A stretch of 51,239 nt of DNA from Ruminococcus sp. (GTDB taxonomy: Bacteria; Bacillota; Clostridia; Oscillospirales; Ruminococcaceae), in the NCBI GenBank assembly GCA_015066665.1, contig SVNX01000017.1, forward strand, positions 1 to 51,239. Reading direction: 5' to 3'. The notes below the pieces were generated by a model that was given only the letters and a program-made list of their open reading frames with translations, was not told the origin of the DNA and searched no databases. Each line of letters begins with the position of its first letter. The first letter of the stretch is position 1. Both the position numbers and the translations under genes were made by a program. Positions 41,363 to 48,889 of this stretch are shown here, piece after piece.

Positions 41363-42793
41363 TCACTTTTCCACAGGTGCGAAGCGGATACGGATTTTCG
41401 GCATTTTTTCAATTGTTGCATAGGAATTGAACAGACCGTCCTCAAGGGAAAGATCATTCTCACCGCTTGCGGGCGGTGCAAAGATTTTCAGGGTCATGTC
41501 ACAGGCACCCGAGAGGGGCTTTTTGTAGAAGGCGGACATCATGTCGATCACCTTGGCCTTGGGGGATTTCCAGAACCAGTGGCCGTTGATCTCGAGCATG
41601 TAGTTGCCCTCATCCTCAAAATAGACCTCGCAGAAGGTCGGATTGCCCTCGAAATGCAGCGGGATTGCCAGACCCTCGGCATCCTCGGAGCTGCCCCAGC
41701 GCAGTGTCACCGGCAGCTGGGTCTCTTCGCCCTCGGTCATCTTCGGCAGGAAACGCTCGGAATGAATGAGCTTTCTGTAGGTTTCCATCACCGGCTGTGC
41801 AATGCCGACCTCGGGGTTGTTCGGGTCCTCGATCTCCAGACCCAGTCTGCCCCTGTCACGGAACTGATAGAAGGTGAAGCCCGTGAACCAGTCAGCCTGC
41901 TCTTCCTCAAGAATATCGCAGAATTCCTGCACCATGGCCGCCTGATCATAGGCACCGGTCACATCGCCGTCCGCATTGAATTCGGACATGATCATGGGCT
42001 TCGGCGTGCCGCCGTTGAGCTGGCAGTAGCGTTCGTAGCTGGCCTTTGTCATGTCATAGACATCACGCACCTTGCTGCGGCTGTGGCTCTTTCCGCCGGT
42101 CTCGGCCACATCATACGGCCAGCCCCAGTGCAGAGCCATGTATTTGTCCACCGACCAGATGTCGGCTGCGGGAATGGTCTGGGCAAATTCGGCTTCCTTC
42201 TCCATTTCCTCGGCACCCTTATGCTCGATGCCGCCGATGCAGATGATGGTCTGGACATTGGGGGCATGCGCCTTGATGATGCGGGACGCACGCACAAAGA
42301 AATCTGCCACTTCCTGATAGGAGCAGCGGCGGTTGAAGGAGAACCAGTTGCCGGTGGCCTCGTGGTTGATGCGGAGCAGCACACGGCCGAAGGGACGCAG
42401 ATCCTCACCGATGGCCGCCAGATGCGCATCGGAGACATGGGGGTCGATGGTCAGGGTGAGGGTGACATCCTGTCCGTGGGCACGGATCTCACGCATGCAG
42501 GTGAAAGGCTCGCCGTCGGTGCTGCCGCCGAGACCGCCCTTGTAGGTGAAGTAGTCGTCATAGGGATAATCCCATGCGAAGCTGACATCGGGATTGGCAT
42601 GCACAACACTTGCACGGCCCGGCCAGCCCTCATCGAGGGGATAGTAGCAGTACATCAGGGAGATGCTTCTGTGGGGACGGCCGAGGGTGTGGAGGATGTA
42701 GTCCTGATTGACATATTCTCCCCGCTCGCTGCCGTCACCGAGGTCAACGGCGCACTTGGCCGGCCCCATGTGGAGCTTGTAGATAGTTTCCAT
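41363..42793 (-). CDS. GH26-like glycoside hydrolase, cytoplasmic
   Basis: 476 residues. TIM-barrel core about 1-330: VLLRINHEATGNWFSF places Glu145 as acid/base in the H-E-x-N/T-GNW context typical of GH26 mannanase-like enzymes, and MIMSEFNADG places Glu271 as nucleophile, the strand-4 and strand-7 positions of clan GH-A. The C-terminal ~130 residues form a beta domain. No signal peptide or dockerin, so it acts inside on imported oligosaccharides. GH26 assignment is by motif; another GH-A family is possible. Met 42793 has GAGGAA six bases upstream; an earlier Met (42820) lacks one. Confidence 0.72.
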   Translation of the reverse strand: METIYKLHMGPAKCAVDLGDGSERGEYVNQDYILHTLGRPHRSISLMYCYYPLDEGWPGRASVVHANPDVSFAWDYPYDDYFTYKGGLGGSTDGEPFTCMREIRAHGQDVTLTLTIDPHVSDAHLAAIGEDLRPFGRVLLRINHEATGNWFSFNRRCSYQEVADFFVRASRIIKAHAPNVQTIICIGGIEHKGAEEMEKEAEFAQTIPAADIWSVDKYMALHWGWPYDVAETGGKSHSRSKVRDVYDMTKASYERYCQLNGGTPKPMIMSEFNADGDVTGAYDQAAMVQEFCDILEEEQADWFTGFTFYQFRDRGRLGLEIEDPNNPEVGIAQPVMETYRKLIHSERFLPKMTEGEETQLPVTLRWGSSEDAEGLAIPLHFEGNPTFCEVYFEDEGNYMLEINGHWFWKSPKAKVIDMMSAFYKKPLSGACDMTLKIFAPPASGENDLSLEDGLFNSYATIEKMPKIRIRFAPVEK

Positions 42794-43222
42794 GTTCGAT
42801 TCCTCATTCTTCATTTTCATTTTCTAAAAAAAGGCGGCGCCGGCGATTCCGGTCCGACCGCATTATGTTTATTATATCGGATTTCGGGGGATGTGTCAAT
42901 ATAAAAAAATGCATCTTACTGCAATATTATCGCAGTTCTGCGCAAGCTTCATACGCTGCCGGGCGCTCCCTGCGGACTTTTCCACACGATTCCACAGTGG
43001 AAAGAAGGGGGAAAACGGGGGAAAACCGGAGTTGTACGCATTTGTCCATCTGTGCCGATCGCAGAATGCGCCGAAGTTGTATCGATTTGTACAATCAACA
43101 ACATGCCGAAAACCATGTGAAATAAGCTGATTTCATCGCAGGACAGGCGTTTTTCTGATTTTGGACTGTTGTACGTTTCGAAAGCATATGCTTTTTCAAA
43201 ACAACCAAAACAAGCAAAACAA
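42794..43222. other. spacer with no confident gene
   Basis: Short frames only. Two GTTGTA...TTTGT stretches lie at 43031 and 43076, and a perfect 14-base palindrome AAAGCATATGCTTT lies near 43180. A plus-strand frame (from about 43121) runs into the hexamer tract and ends at 43435; a minus-strand frame also crosses it. Neither has a clear ribosome site. The spacer may be the remnant of a gene. Confidence 0.4.
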
Positions 43223-43390
43223 CCTGATACTGATCCTGAACCTGATCCTGTTCCTGTACCTGTACCTGAACCTGTACCTGTACCTGAACCTGTTCCTGTA
43301 CCTGAACCTGTTCCTGTACCTGAACCTGTTACTGTACCTGAATCTGTTCCTGTACCTGAATCTGTTCCTGTACCTGAATCTGAATCTGAT
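43223..43390. repeat. 28 consecutive hexamers of CCTGWA/CCTGTT type
   Basis: Runs CCTGTA, CCTGAA, CCTGTT, ACTGTA, TCTGTT and so on without interruption, 28 units. Plus-strand reading gives Pro-Val-Pro-Glu repeats (PVPEPVPVPEP); minus-strand reading gives Ser-Gly-Thr repeats. It never shifts frame because the unit is six bases. Confidence 0.95.
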
Positions 43391-43496
43391 TTTTCTTCCC
43401 CCCGAGGGGGAAGAAGAAAGAGAGAAAGAAAATAAAAAAGCAAAAGAAACAGTCTGATGAAAGCAGCAGATTGTAAAGACGAAGTCATCCGGCGTG

Positions 43497-44010
43497 GGGC
43501 GGCATATGGGGAAGCCCCCCTATTTTCACAATGCAGCGCACAGCATGTGCACGGAGCGGGGTGACGGGGCTGCCAAGCCCCGTCCGATTCCCCTCACCCT
43601 TTGGGGGAGGGGCAGGGGAGGGGGCAGTATATGGGGAAGCCCCCCCCATTTTCGTGTTTCGTGGCAAGACACGATAAATCTCAGCTTTCACAATGCAGCG
43701 CACATGATGTGCACTGGGCGGGGCGACGGGGCTGCCAAGCCCCGTCCGATTCCCCTCACCCTTTGGGGGAGGGGCAGGGGAGGGGGCAGTATATGGGGAA
43801 GCTCCCCCATTTTCGCATTTCGAGGGCAAGACACGATAAATCTCAGCTTTCACAATGCAGCGCACATGATGTGCACTGGGCGGAGTGACGGGGCTGCCAA
43901 GCCCCGTCCGATTCCCCTCACCCTTTGGGGGAGGAGCGGGGCGACGGGGGCGGCTTATGGGGAAGCCCCATTTTCCGTGTTTCGTGGGCAAGACACGATA
44001 AATCTCAGCA
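43497..44010. repeat. three tandem copies of a 162-bp unit upstream of dapF
   Basis: The marker CACAATGCAGCGCACA recurs at 43527, 43689 and 43851 (period 162). Units hold GGGGCTGCCAAGCCCC, the CCCTCACCCTTTGGGGGAGG stem and a GGCAAGACACGATAAATCTC tail; a partial tail precedes the dapF promoter. Confidence 0.95.
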
Positions 44011-44016
44011 AAAGAC

Positions 44017-44045
44017 TTGATTTTTTCCGGAAAACATGGTAGAAT
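44017..44045 (+). promoter_or_regulatory. promoter of dapF-dapL
   Basis: TTGATT (44017-44022), 17 bases, TAGAAT (44040-44045). No lysine riboswitch in the short leader. Confidence 0.6.
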
Positions 44046-44084
44046 TAAAGATAGACCTATGAATCCCGAAAGGAGTGCGGTTTT

Positions 44085-44951
44085 ATGAAATTCAGCAAAA
44101 TGCACGGTCTTGGCAATGACTATGTCTATGTCAACGGCTTTACCGAGTACGTCCCGTTCCCTGAGCCTGTGTCCATGTTCATCAGCGACCGCCGGTTCGG
44201 CATCGGTGCGGATGGTCTCATCCTCATCCTGCCGTCGGAAGTGGCAGACTGCCGTATGCGTATGTTCAATGCGGACGGCTCCGAGGGCATGATGTGCGGC
44301 AATGGCATCCGCTGTGTCGGCAAATATGCCTATGACCACGGCATCGTGCAGAAGGAACAGCTCTCCGTGGAAACCAAGTCCGGGATCAAATACATCACCC
44401 TCAGGACATCGGACGGCGTTGCCACCGATGCCACGGTCGATATGGGCAAGGCCATTCTGAAGCCCGCCGACATTCCCGTGAAGGCAGAAGGGGAGACCTT
44501 CGTGCAGCAGCCGCTTTCCGTCTGCGGCAGCGAGTACACGGTTACCTGCGTTTCCATGGGCAATCCCCACTGCATTGTCTTCACGCAGGAGGATCCCATG
44601 CAGATGAAGCTGGAGGAGATCGGCCCGCATTTTGAGCACCATGCGCTCTTCCCCGAGCGCATCAACACCGAATTTGTGCAGGTGCTCGATGACACCCACC
44701 TGTTCATGCGTGTCTGGGAGCGGGGCAGCGGCGAGACCTTTGCCTGCGGTACGGGTGCATGTGCCACAGTTGTGGCGGCCGTTCTGAACGGCTTCTGCAA
44801 GCAGGACACCGAGATCACAGTCAGCCTGCGCGGCGGCGATCTGAAAATCACATGGCAGTCCGACGGCCGTGTCATGATGACGGGGCCTGCCACCCATGTT
44901 TTTGACGGTGAGATCGACATTTCACAGATTCCCTGTCCCCTCAGCGAATGA
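44085..44951 (+). CDS. dapF: diaminopimelate epimerase
   Basis: 288 residues. FSKMHGLGNDYVYVN at the N terminus, catalytic Cys71 in MCGNGIRC and Cys221 in FACGTGAC, the two-base racemase pair of DapF. Turns LL- into meso-diaminopimelate, the precursor of lysine and peptidoglycan cross-links. AAAGGAG eight bases upstream of the ATG. dapL starts 31 bases after the stop, so the product of DapL is the substrate of DapF in one transcript. Confidence 0.97.
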   Translation: MKFSKMHGLGNDYVYVNGFTEYVPFPEPVSMFISDRRFGIGADGLILILPSEVADCRMRMFNADGSEGMMCGNGIRCVGKYAYDHGIVQKEQLSVETKSGIKYITLRTSDGVATDATVDMGKAILKPADIPVKAEGETFVQQPLSVCGSEYTVTCVSMGNPHCIVFTQEDPMQMKLEEIGPHFEHHALFPERINTEFVQVLDDTHLFMRVWERGSGETFACGTGACATVVAAVLNGFCKQDTEITVSLRGGDLKITWQSDGRVMMTGPATHVFDGEIDISQIPCPLSE

Positions 44952-44982
44952 GCGGGCAAACATACATCAAAGGAGTAAAACT

Positions 44983-46188
44983 ATGGTAAAGATCAATGAA
45001 AATTTCCTGAAGCTCGAAAAGAACTATCTGTTCATCAACATCGCCAAGAAGGTCAATGCCTTCAAGGCTGCCAATCCCGATGCTGCACTCATCCGCATGG
45101 GCATCGGCGATGTGACCCTGCCTCTGGCTCCGGTTGTTGTGGAAGCCATGAAGAAGGGCGCCGATGAAATGGGCGTGAAGGAGACCTTCAAGGGCTATGA
45201 GGACAGCGGTGCCGGCTATGATTTCCTGAAGAATGCCATTGCCGACTATTACAAGAGCTTTGGTGCGGATGTTTCTGCGGATGAGATCCGTGTGAATGAC
45301 GGTGCCAAGAGCGACTGCGGCAACATCGTTGACATTTTCGGCGATGACAATGTGGTACTCATCACCGATCCCGCCTATCCCGTATATGTGGACAGCAACC
45401 GCATGAGCGGCCGCAAGGTGATCTTTGCCGATTCCAATGAAGAGAACGGCTTTGCCGCAATGCCCGATGACAGCGTGCATGCCGATCTGATTTATCTCTG
45501 CTCTCCGAACAATCCGACCGGTTCTGTTTACACCAAGGAGCAGCTGGCAGAATGGGTGGCCTATGCAAAGCGTCATGAGTCCATCATCATTTTCGATGCA
45601 GCCTATGAGGCATTCATCACCGATCCCGCACTGCCCAGAAGCATCTTCCAGATCGAGGGTGCCAAGGAGTGCGCAATCGAGATGTGCTCCCTGTCCAAGA
45701 CAGCGGGCTTCACAGGCGTACGCTGCGGCTACACAGTCGTACCGGAGGCACTGAAGGTGAAGGCATCCGACGGCACAGAGGTGAGCATTGCGCAGCTCTG
45801 GGGACGCCGTCAGGGCACAAAGTTCAATGGTGTATCCTATCCCGTACAGTGCGGTGCGGCAGCTGTCTTCACAGAAGAGGGTCAGAAGCAGATCAAGGAG
45901 AACATCCGTTACTATCAGGAGAATGCCAAGATCATTGCCGAGACCATGGAATCCCTTGGCATCAAGTACACCGGCGGTGTGAACTCCCCCTACATCTGGT
46001 TCAAGTGTCCGGATGGCATGGGCAGCTGGGAATTCTTTGACAAGATGCTTGCTGAAATTGCAGTTGTCGGCACACCGGGCGAGGGCTTTGGCAAGAACGG
46101 CGATGGCTGGTTCCGTCTGACGGCGTTCGGCGATCGTGACAATACGATTGAAGCAATGCGCCGCTTCAAGGAGATGCTGAGCAAGTAA
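44983..46188 (+). CDS. dapL: LL-diaminopimelate aminotransferase
   Basis: 401 residues. PLP aminotransferase of class I: RMGIGDVTLPLAPVVVEAM, YEDSGAGYDFLKNAI, LCSPNNPTGSVY, and SLSKTAGFTGVRCGY with Lys239 as cofactor lysine; these are DapL signatures. It makes LL-diaminopimelate directly from tetrahydrodipicolinate, bypassing the succinylase/acetylase steps. The same precursor feeds DpaA/DpaB for dipicolinate. Start 44983 follows AAAGGAG; upstream in-frame codons overlap dapF. Confidence 0.97.
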   Translation: MVKINENFLKLEKNYLFINIAKKVNAFKAANPDAALIRMGIGDVTLPLAPVVVEAMKKGADEMGVKETFKGYEDSGAGYDFLKNAIADYYKSFGADVSADEIRVNDGAKSDCGNIVDIFGDDNVVLITDPAYPVYVDSNRMSGRKVIFADSNEENGFAAMPDDSVHADLIYLCSPNNPTGSVYTKEQLAEWVAYAKRHESIIIFDAAYEAFITDPALPRSIFQIEGAKECAIEMCSLSKTAGFTGVRCGYTVVPEALKVKASDGTEVSIAQLWGRRQGTKFNGVSYPVQCGAAAVFTEEGQKQIKENIRYYQENAKIIAETMESLGIKYTGGVNSPYIWFKCPDGMGSWEFFDKMLAEIAVVGTPGEGFGKNGDGWFRLTAFGDRDNTIEAMRRFKEMLSK

Positions 46189-46196
46189 TGCAGGAA

Positions 46197-46223
46197 GCAG
46201 GGGCTATACGCCCCTGCTTTTTT
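46197..46223 (+). terminator. terminator of dapF-dapL
   Basis: GCAGGGGC-TATAC-GCCCCTGC followed by TTTTTT. Confidence 0.9.
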
Positions 46224-46985
46224 GGTGCACCGGAGGGGCCATGCACTCACGGAGGGCGCTGCCCTCCATTCCTGCATGGCTTAGCCCATCCCCCCTGCCC
46301 CCCTTCCCCACGGGGAAGGGGGGGATTGGTTGAGGGTGCTGCGCACCCTCAACCCGCTCGGGGACGAGCTGACGCCGTCCCCGAACCCCACAGGACGAGC
46401 AGGCACCGTCCCCATGGAACGATCCGTCCCCGAACCCCATGGGACGAGCCGTCCCCGAACCCCACGGGACGAGCCGTCCCCGAACCCCACGGGATGAGCA
46501 GGCACCGTCCCCATGGGACGAGCCGTCCCCGAACCCCATGGGACGAGCAGGCACCGTCCCCCTTTTTGGGTGCACCGGAGGGGCCATGCACTCACGGAGG
46601 GCGCTGCCCTCCATTCCTGCATGGCTTAGCCCATCCCCCCTGCCCCCCTTCCCCACGGGGAAGGGGGGATTGGTTGAGGGTGCTGCGCACCCTCAACCCG
46701 CTCGGGGACGAGCTGACGCCGTCCCCGAACCCTACAGGACGAGCGGGCACCGTCCCCCTTTTTTTGGTGCACCGGAGGGGCCATGCACTCACGGAGGGCG
46801 CTGCCCTCCATTCCTGCATGGCTTAGCCCCATCCCCCCTGCCCCCCTTCCCCACGGGGAAGGGGGGATTGGTTGAGGGTGCTGCGCACCCTCAACCCGCT
46901 CGGGGACGAGCAGGAGCCGTCCCCACGGGCCGAGCCGTCCCCGAACCCCACAGGACGAGCCGTCCCCGAACCCCATGGGCACGCC
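46224..46985. repeat. three-part GC-rich composite array
   Basis: A head block (GGTGCACCGGAGGGGCCATG, GGAGGGCGCTGCCCTCC hairpin, CCCCTTCCCCACGGGGAAGGG stem, GGTTGAGGGTGC/GCACCCTCAACC hairpin) occurs at about 46224, 46569 and 46766. After each come ~24-bp units with GGACGAGC, CGTCCCCGAACCCC. No gene is seen between dapL and the dockerin gene at 47147. Confidence 0.95.
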
Positions 46986-47019
46986 GAACTCTCGCATTTT
47001 TTACAGAAAATCCCCCGAA

Positions 47020-47052
47020 TTTAAGCTTCCTTTAAGAAACCGCCGCTATAAT
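47020..47052 (+). promoter_or_regulatory. TTTAAG direct-repeat promoter of the first dockerin gene
   Basis: TTTAAG (47020-47025), 5 bases, TTTAAG (47031-47036), 10 bases, TATAAT (47047-47052). No -35 consensus at the normal place. The 11-base period of the direct repeat is what OmpR/PhoB-type response regulators bind. Confidence 0.7.
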
Positions 47053-47146
47053 GGAGGCAGACGGCCACCCTCCCTGTCCGGTCTGCGCTCCGGCAGGGGG
47101 TGTCCATATATGATCGGATGAATTTGATGCAAAGGAGTGGAATTCT

Positions 47147-48505
47147 ATGAATACAACAAAAATTTGCCGCATGCTCGCAGGCGTACTGGCTGCCGGTACA
47201 CTCGCTGCCGCTATGCCCGTGCTCGATTTTTCCGCTGCATCCCAGACCATGGCCGGCGATGCCAACCTCGATGGTGCTGTCACTGCGCAGGATATCGTCA
47301 CGCTGCAGTCCTATCTCTTCGGCAAAACTGCCTTCGATGAAACCATGTTTGCAAACTGTGATCTCACTGCCGACGGCAAGGTCAATGCCTTCGATCTCGG
47401 TATGCTCAAAAAGAAAATGCGTGTCAATCCCATCGCCGAACCCGTGACCATCCACCTCGCTGATACCGGCATCACTGTCGAGGGCGATGCGGACGGCACT
47501 GTACAGGTGACGGATCGTACCGTTACAATCACCGCCTCCGGTGTGTATTATATCGATGGCACTCTCACGGACGGCCAGATCTATGTCGAAACAGCAGCCG
47601 AGGACATCGCCGATGTTGAACTGGTGCTGACCGATGTCACCATGACAAGTTCCACAAAGTCAGCCATCTATACCGCCGCTGCCTCCGGCTCGGAGAAGAC
47701 CAAGATCACCCTCGTGGGCGAGAATATCCTCACCGATACCGCTGCGGCTGCCTATGCTGAAAGCGGCGTGATCTATACCTCAAATAAGCTCACCATCACA
47801 AATGACAGTACCGGCACGCTGCAGGTGAATTCCAACATGAACACCGGTATTTATGCCGATAAGAAAATGAATCTCAACGGCGGTACCATTATTGTGAATA
47901 CGGCGGACGGCGCGGATACCGCCGATGCCGATGCGATCGTAGGCGACAATAACATTGAAATCGAGGGCGCTGTCATTGACATCGATTCCTCTGCGGATGG
48001 CCTGAAGTCCAAGGACAAGGGCGTGTATCTGCTGGACGGCAGCGTGACCGTCAAGGCCGGCAATGACGCCGTACAGGCCTGCACAGAGATTGCCGTTTCG
48101 GGCGGTACACTGACAGCGGGCGGCGACAGAGGCTTCCGTCTCGATGCCGCGGGACTGCTGAACATTACAGGCGGTCAGGTACTCGCCACAGCCACCGATT
48201 ATCAGGTGACGGGTGCGGGTGTGGCCGTGAGTCTTGCAGGCAGCACACAGACGATCATGATGCTGGATCTGGCGGCCGAGTGGACAAAGGCCAATGCGAT
48301 TGCCATCGGCGAGAACATTTACCAGCCGAACAAGAAGTACAGCTATGTGCTTGTCTCCGATGCGGCACTGGATGCTGCGGGAACTTATGCGGTTTCCGTC
48401 GGCGGCTTTGCCATGACACAGGGTGCGGAGGCTTCCGCATCGTTCCAGAACACGGGTACGGTGACGCAGTACACAAATGTTGCGGCCATGCCGAGTGTAT
48501 CCTGA
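47147..48505 (+). CDS. secreted protein with N-terminal dockerin and DUF4353-like carbohydrate-binding domain
   Basis: 452 residues. Signal peptide about 1-32 (MLAGVLAAGTLAAAMP), then directly a dockerin (about 36-95) with calcium loops GDANLDGAVTAQD and CDLTADGKVNAFD, then about 350 residues of right-handed beta-helix-like repeats (NGGTIIVNTADG, DIDSSADGLKSKD, AVSGGTLTAGGDRG) of the DUF4353 carbohydrate-binding type. It would dock on a scaffoldin through its N terminus. No catalytic residues recognised. GGAG nine bases before the ATG. Paralogue of the gene at 48890, which lies behind the same promoter type. Confidence 0.85.
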   Translation: MNTTKICRMLAGVLAAGTLAAAMPVLDFSAASQTMAGDANLDGAVTAQDIVTLQSYLFGKTAFDETMFANCDLTADGKVNAFDLGMLKKKMRVNPIAEPVTIHLADTGITVEGDADGTVQVTDRTVTITASGVYYIDGTLTDGQIYVETAAEDIADVELVLTDVTMTSSTKSAIYTAAASGSEKTKITLVGENILTDTAAAAYAESGVIYTSNKLTITNDSTGTLQVNSNMNTGIYADKKMNLNGGTIIVNTADGADTADADAIVGDNNIEIEGAVIDIDSSADGLKSKDKGVYLLDGSVTVKAGNDAVQACTEIAVSGGTLTAGGDRGFRLDAAGLLNITGGQVLATATDYQVTGAGVAVSLAGSTQTIMMLDLAAEWTKANAIAIGENIYQPNKKYSYVLVSDAALDAAGTYAVSVGGFAMTQGAEASASFQNTGTVTQYTNVAAMPSVS

Positions 48506-48552
48506 TGAAACGCAGACAATCCCACTTCTCATACTTTAATATCTATCGCAGA

Positions 48553-48577
48553 AGCAGCGGCCATTGTGCCGCTGCTT
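48553..48577 (+). terminator. terminator of the first dockerin gene
   Basis: AGCAGCGGC-CATTGT-GCCGCTGCT followed by TTTG. The spacer after it holds a small REP-like hairpin AAAGGAC-GCA-GTCCTTT (48607-48623). Confidence 0.8.
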
Positions 48578-48683
48578 TTGTCTGTCGTAAAAACCTTATC
48601 AGGTGCAAAGGACGCAGTCCTTTGTCGGGGTGGGCAGTGTCCCCATTTTCCCCTTTTTCCAAAAAAATAAAATTTTTTGTTTT

Positions 48684-48716
48684 TTTAAGATTCCTTTAAG
48701 AGAGCGTTGCTATAAT
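48684..48716 (+). promoter_or_regulatory. TTTAAG direct-repeat promoter of the second dockerin gene
   Basis: TTTAAG (48684-48689), 5 bases, TTTAAG (48695-48700), 10 bases, TATAAT (48711-48716). Identical geometry to 47020-47052; conserved TTTAAGNTTCCTTTAAGA core. Confidence 0.75.
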
Positions 48717-48889
48717 GTGGATAATCGCTGAGAAGCATCTTCGCTGCAGTGCGGCAAAGGCCCCGAAGATACGTCCGAATCCAGCGGCAGCGGATTCAAA
48801 GGCATGGGACGTGTCGGGCGGGGATGCCATCTCCCCCGCGAATGAAAATGAAGAATGAAGAACGAACGTGATAAAGGAGTGTAATGATT

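Noticed and set aside
38526-43093. Shared 18-base likeness GTTGTA...TGTACA at 38526, 43031 and 43076 as a common operator
   Set aside because: The copy at 38526 is explained by a terminator stem, and the other two match only partly.
42949-43488. 179-codon minus-strand frame across the hexamer tract
   Set aside because: Open only because the hexamers lack stops; the hydrophobic start and the tail share no family pattern and there is no ribosome site.
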